From Hadesarchaea archaeon (lineage in GTDB: Archaea; Hadarchaeota; Hadarchaeia; Hadarchaeales; WYZ-LMO6), in contig QNVD01000294.1 in assembly GCA_004347925.1 (NCBI GenBank), forward strand, positions 1-5,324: a stretch of 5,324 nt of DNA, in the 5' to 3' direction. Shown in pieces: positions 4,699 through 5,324 of the stretch. The translations under genes were made by a program, and so were the position numbers. The notes under the pieces are model-generated. The model saw nothing but the letters and a program-made list of their open reading frames with translations, did not search any database and was not told the DNA's origin. How positions within the stretch are numbered: position 1 is the stretch's first letter; every line of letters starts with the position of its first letter.

Positions 4699-5117
4699 CC
4701 CCAGGACGCAACACAACCACCGGCAGAGTGCTGGAGAACATGGTCCTTCCGGCACTTGCACATGGAGGATACACCTACTGGAAGCCAAGAGGACCGATCG
4801 GGGAGAGGATTGGCGGGGGTAAGCACTACGTGGACCTCATCGCCAGCAAGGATGAGAAAAAATATTTGATCTCCCTCAAGTGGCAGCAGGTTTCCGGTAC
4901 CGCCGAGCAGAAGATCCCCTATGAGGTGATCTGCTTAGCGGACGCCGTAGACAAGGGAAACTATGAAAGGGCATACTTGGTCCTGGGAGGCCCGGGCTGG
5001 AAGCTCAGAAATTTCTATGTCAGCGGTGGGCTCGATAGGTATCTCAAAAACACGGAGAAGGTTAAGATCCTCACTTTGGAAGATTTCGTGGCGAAAGCCA
5101 ACAAGGGGGAACTGTAA
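4695..5117 (+). CDS. Putative type II restriction endonuclease, PD-(D/E)XK-like, 140 aa
   Basis: Probably cuts DNA that lacks the Dam-type mark. The ATG overlaps the methylase stop (ATGA), the usual arrangement for a coupled restriction pair. The sequence has the layout of a small PD-(D/E)XK nuclease: Glu14 in an N-terminal helix (GRVLENMVLPAL), then HYVDLIASKDEKKYLISLKWQ (44-64) as a beta hairpin with Asp47 and Lys62. The acidic residue of the E-X-K pair is Ser60; Gln64 or Glu71 (GTAEQKIPYEV, 68-78) might replace it. The tail has alternating strands and helices (ERAYLVLGG, KVKILTLEDF). It is far shorter than the GATC-cutting enzymes I know of, such as DpnII or MboI at about 280 residues, so it may be a different family or act as a dimer. 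Nuclease activity and GATC specificity are inferences from the fold pattern and its partner. Confidence 0.8.
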   Translation: MTPGRNTTTGRVLENMVLPALAHGGYTYWKPRGPIGERIGGGKHYVDLIASKDEKKYLISLKWQQVSGTAEQKIPYEVICLADAVDKGNYERAYLVLGGPGWKLRNFYVSGGLDRYLKNTEKVKILTLEDFVAKANKGEL

Positions 5118-5235
5118 GTACTGAATCGAATTTAGCGGTATCTTCGGACTAGCCTTTTCAGGCCAGCTGCTCTCAAGCCCTTGCCGGTCTGAACTCATCG
5201 CGGTTATATGGAGTCTTTACCAAGAAGTTAAGTCA

Positions 5236-5250
5236 TTTTTCTTAGCTTTT
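5236..5250 (+). terminator. T-rich stretch, possible terminator of the cassette
   Basis: TTTTT, then CTTAGC, then TTTT. Archaeal transcription often stops at such tracts without a hairpin. It lies about 120 bases after the last stop codon. The stretch 5118-5235 before it has no open frame or RNA gene I can support; a weak hairpin (CTAGCC, loop, GGCCAG, one mismatch) lies near 5146-5165. Confidence 0.4.
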
Positions 5251-5252
5251 GC

Positions 5253-5260
5253 TATATATA
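5253..5260 (+). promoter_or_regulatory. Strong TATA box for a gene beyond the right edge
   Basis: TATATATA, a good archaeal TATA box. Transcription would begin about 26 bases downstream, near 5282, giving a G-rich leader of roughly 40 bases up to the ribosome site at 5314. Confidence 0.6.
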
Positions 5261-5313
5261 TGCCCTGTAACCAGTAGTATTGGGCTGGCGGGGCAGGGGG
5301 GTGAAAACCGGAA

Positions 5314-5322
5314 GGAGGTGAT
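5314..5322 (+). promoter_or_regulatory. Near-perfect Shine-Dalgarno site of an outside gene
   Basis: GGAGGTGAT is complementary to the conserved ATCACCTCC end of 16S rRNA. No start codon follows before the window ends at 5324, so the coding region begins within the next few bases outside. With the TATA box at 5253, this marks a separately transcribed, leadered gene, unlike the near-leaderless genes of the cassette. Confidence 0.65.
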
Positions 5323-5324
5323 AC

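Noticed and set aside
5150..5205. Possible C/D box guide RNA on the minus strand (GCGATGA near the C box consensus, CTGA further on, and GGTCTGAACTCA-type complementarity to a conserved 23S rRNA stretch)
   Set aside because: The spacing is short (33 bases between boxes), internal D' and C' boxes are missing, and the C box has a mismatch. The rRNA match is about 12 bases with two wobble pairs, recalled from memory, and may be chance.
5118..5324. tRNA or other RNA gene in the right intergenic stretch
   Set aside because: I found no acceptor-stem pairing, no T-loop GTTCGA-type sequence and no CCA-ending fold on either strand.

Overview
The window looks like DNA from a thermophilic, GC-rich archaeon. 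The evidence is archaeal TATA boxes placed about 22-27 bases before start codons (some leaving almost no 5' leader), Shine-Dalgarno sites ending in GGTGAT, ATGA start/stop overlaps, AGG as the main arginine codon, and class III (archaeal pilin type) signal peptides. I cannot name the lineage from this sequence alone.

Left part (1-2255, minus strand): a tight operon of five genes, read right to left, each coding for a small protein with one N-terminal membrane segment and a mostly beta-type outer domain. The first gene (2255-1806) has an archaeal prepilin-like leader and an Ig-like domain. The next three (116, 134 and 143 residues) have no recognised family. The fifth starts with TTG at 623 and runs off the left edge. 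One-base gaps, an ATGA overlap and an 8-base overlap indicate translational coupling. The best reading is a set of minor-pilin-like proteins that assemble together in or on the cell envelope; no ATPase, platform protein or prepilin peptidase lies in the window to confirm it.

Middle (2256-2356): a 101-base divergent promoter region with two TATA-like elements. Base composition changes across it: sampled 60-base lines are 70-78% GC in the minus-strand operon and 52-57% GC in the plus-strand genes, which fits a horizontally acquired defence cassette.

Right part (2357-5117, plus strand): a restriction-modification cassette. It holds an unrecognised 184-residue protein, a DNA methyltransferase of the N4-cytosine/N6-adenine group with an unusual HPPY catalytic motif and its own leaderless-type promoter, a Dam-like adenine methyltransferase whose DNA-reading residues match those of E. 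coli Dam (so GATC is predicted), and a 140-residue PD-(D/E)XK-like protein overlapping the Dam gene by ATGA, which is the likely endonuclease. The last two probably form a type II system. The first two may be a second system or accessory parts of the same one.

Right end (5118-5324): no gene. It holds T-tracts that could terminate the cassette, a strong TATATATA box, and a near-perfect Shine-Dalgarno site ending two bases before the window edge, so another plus-strand gene starts just outside.
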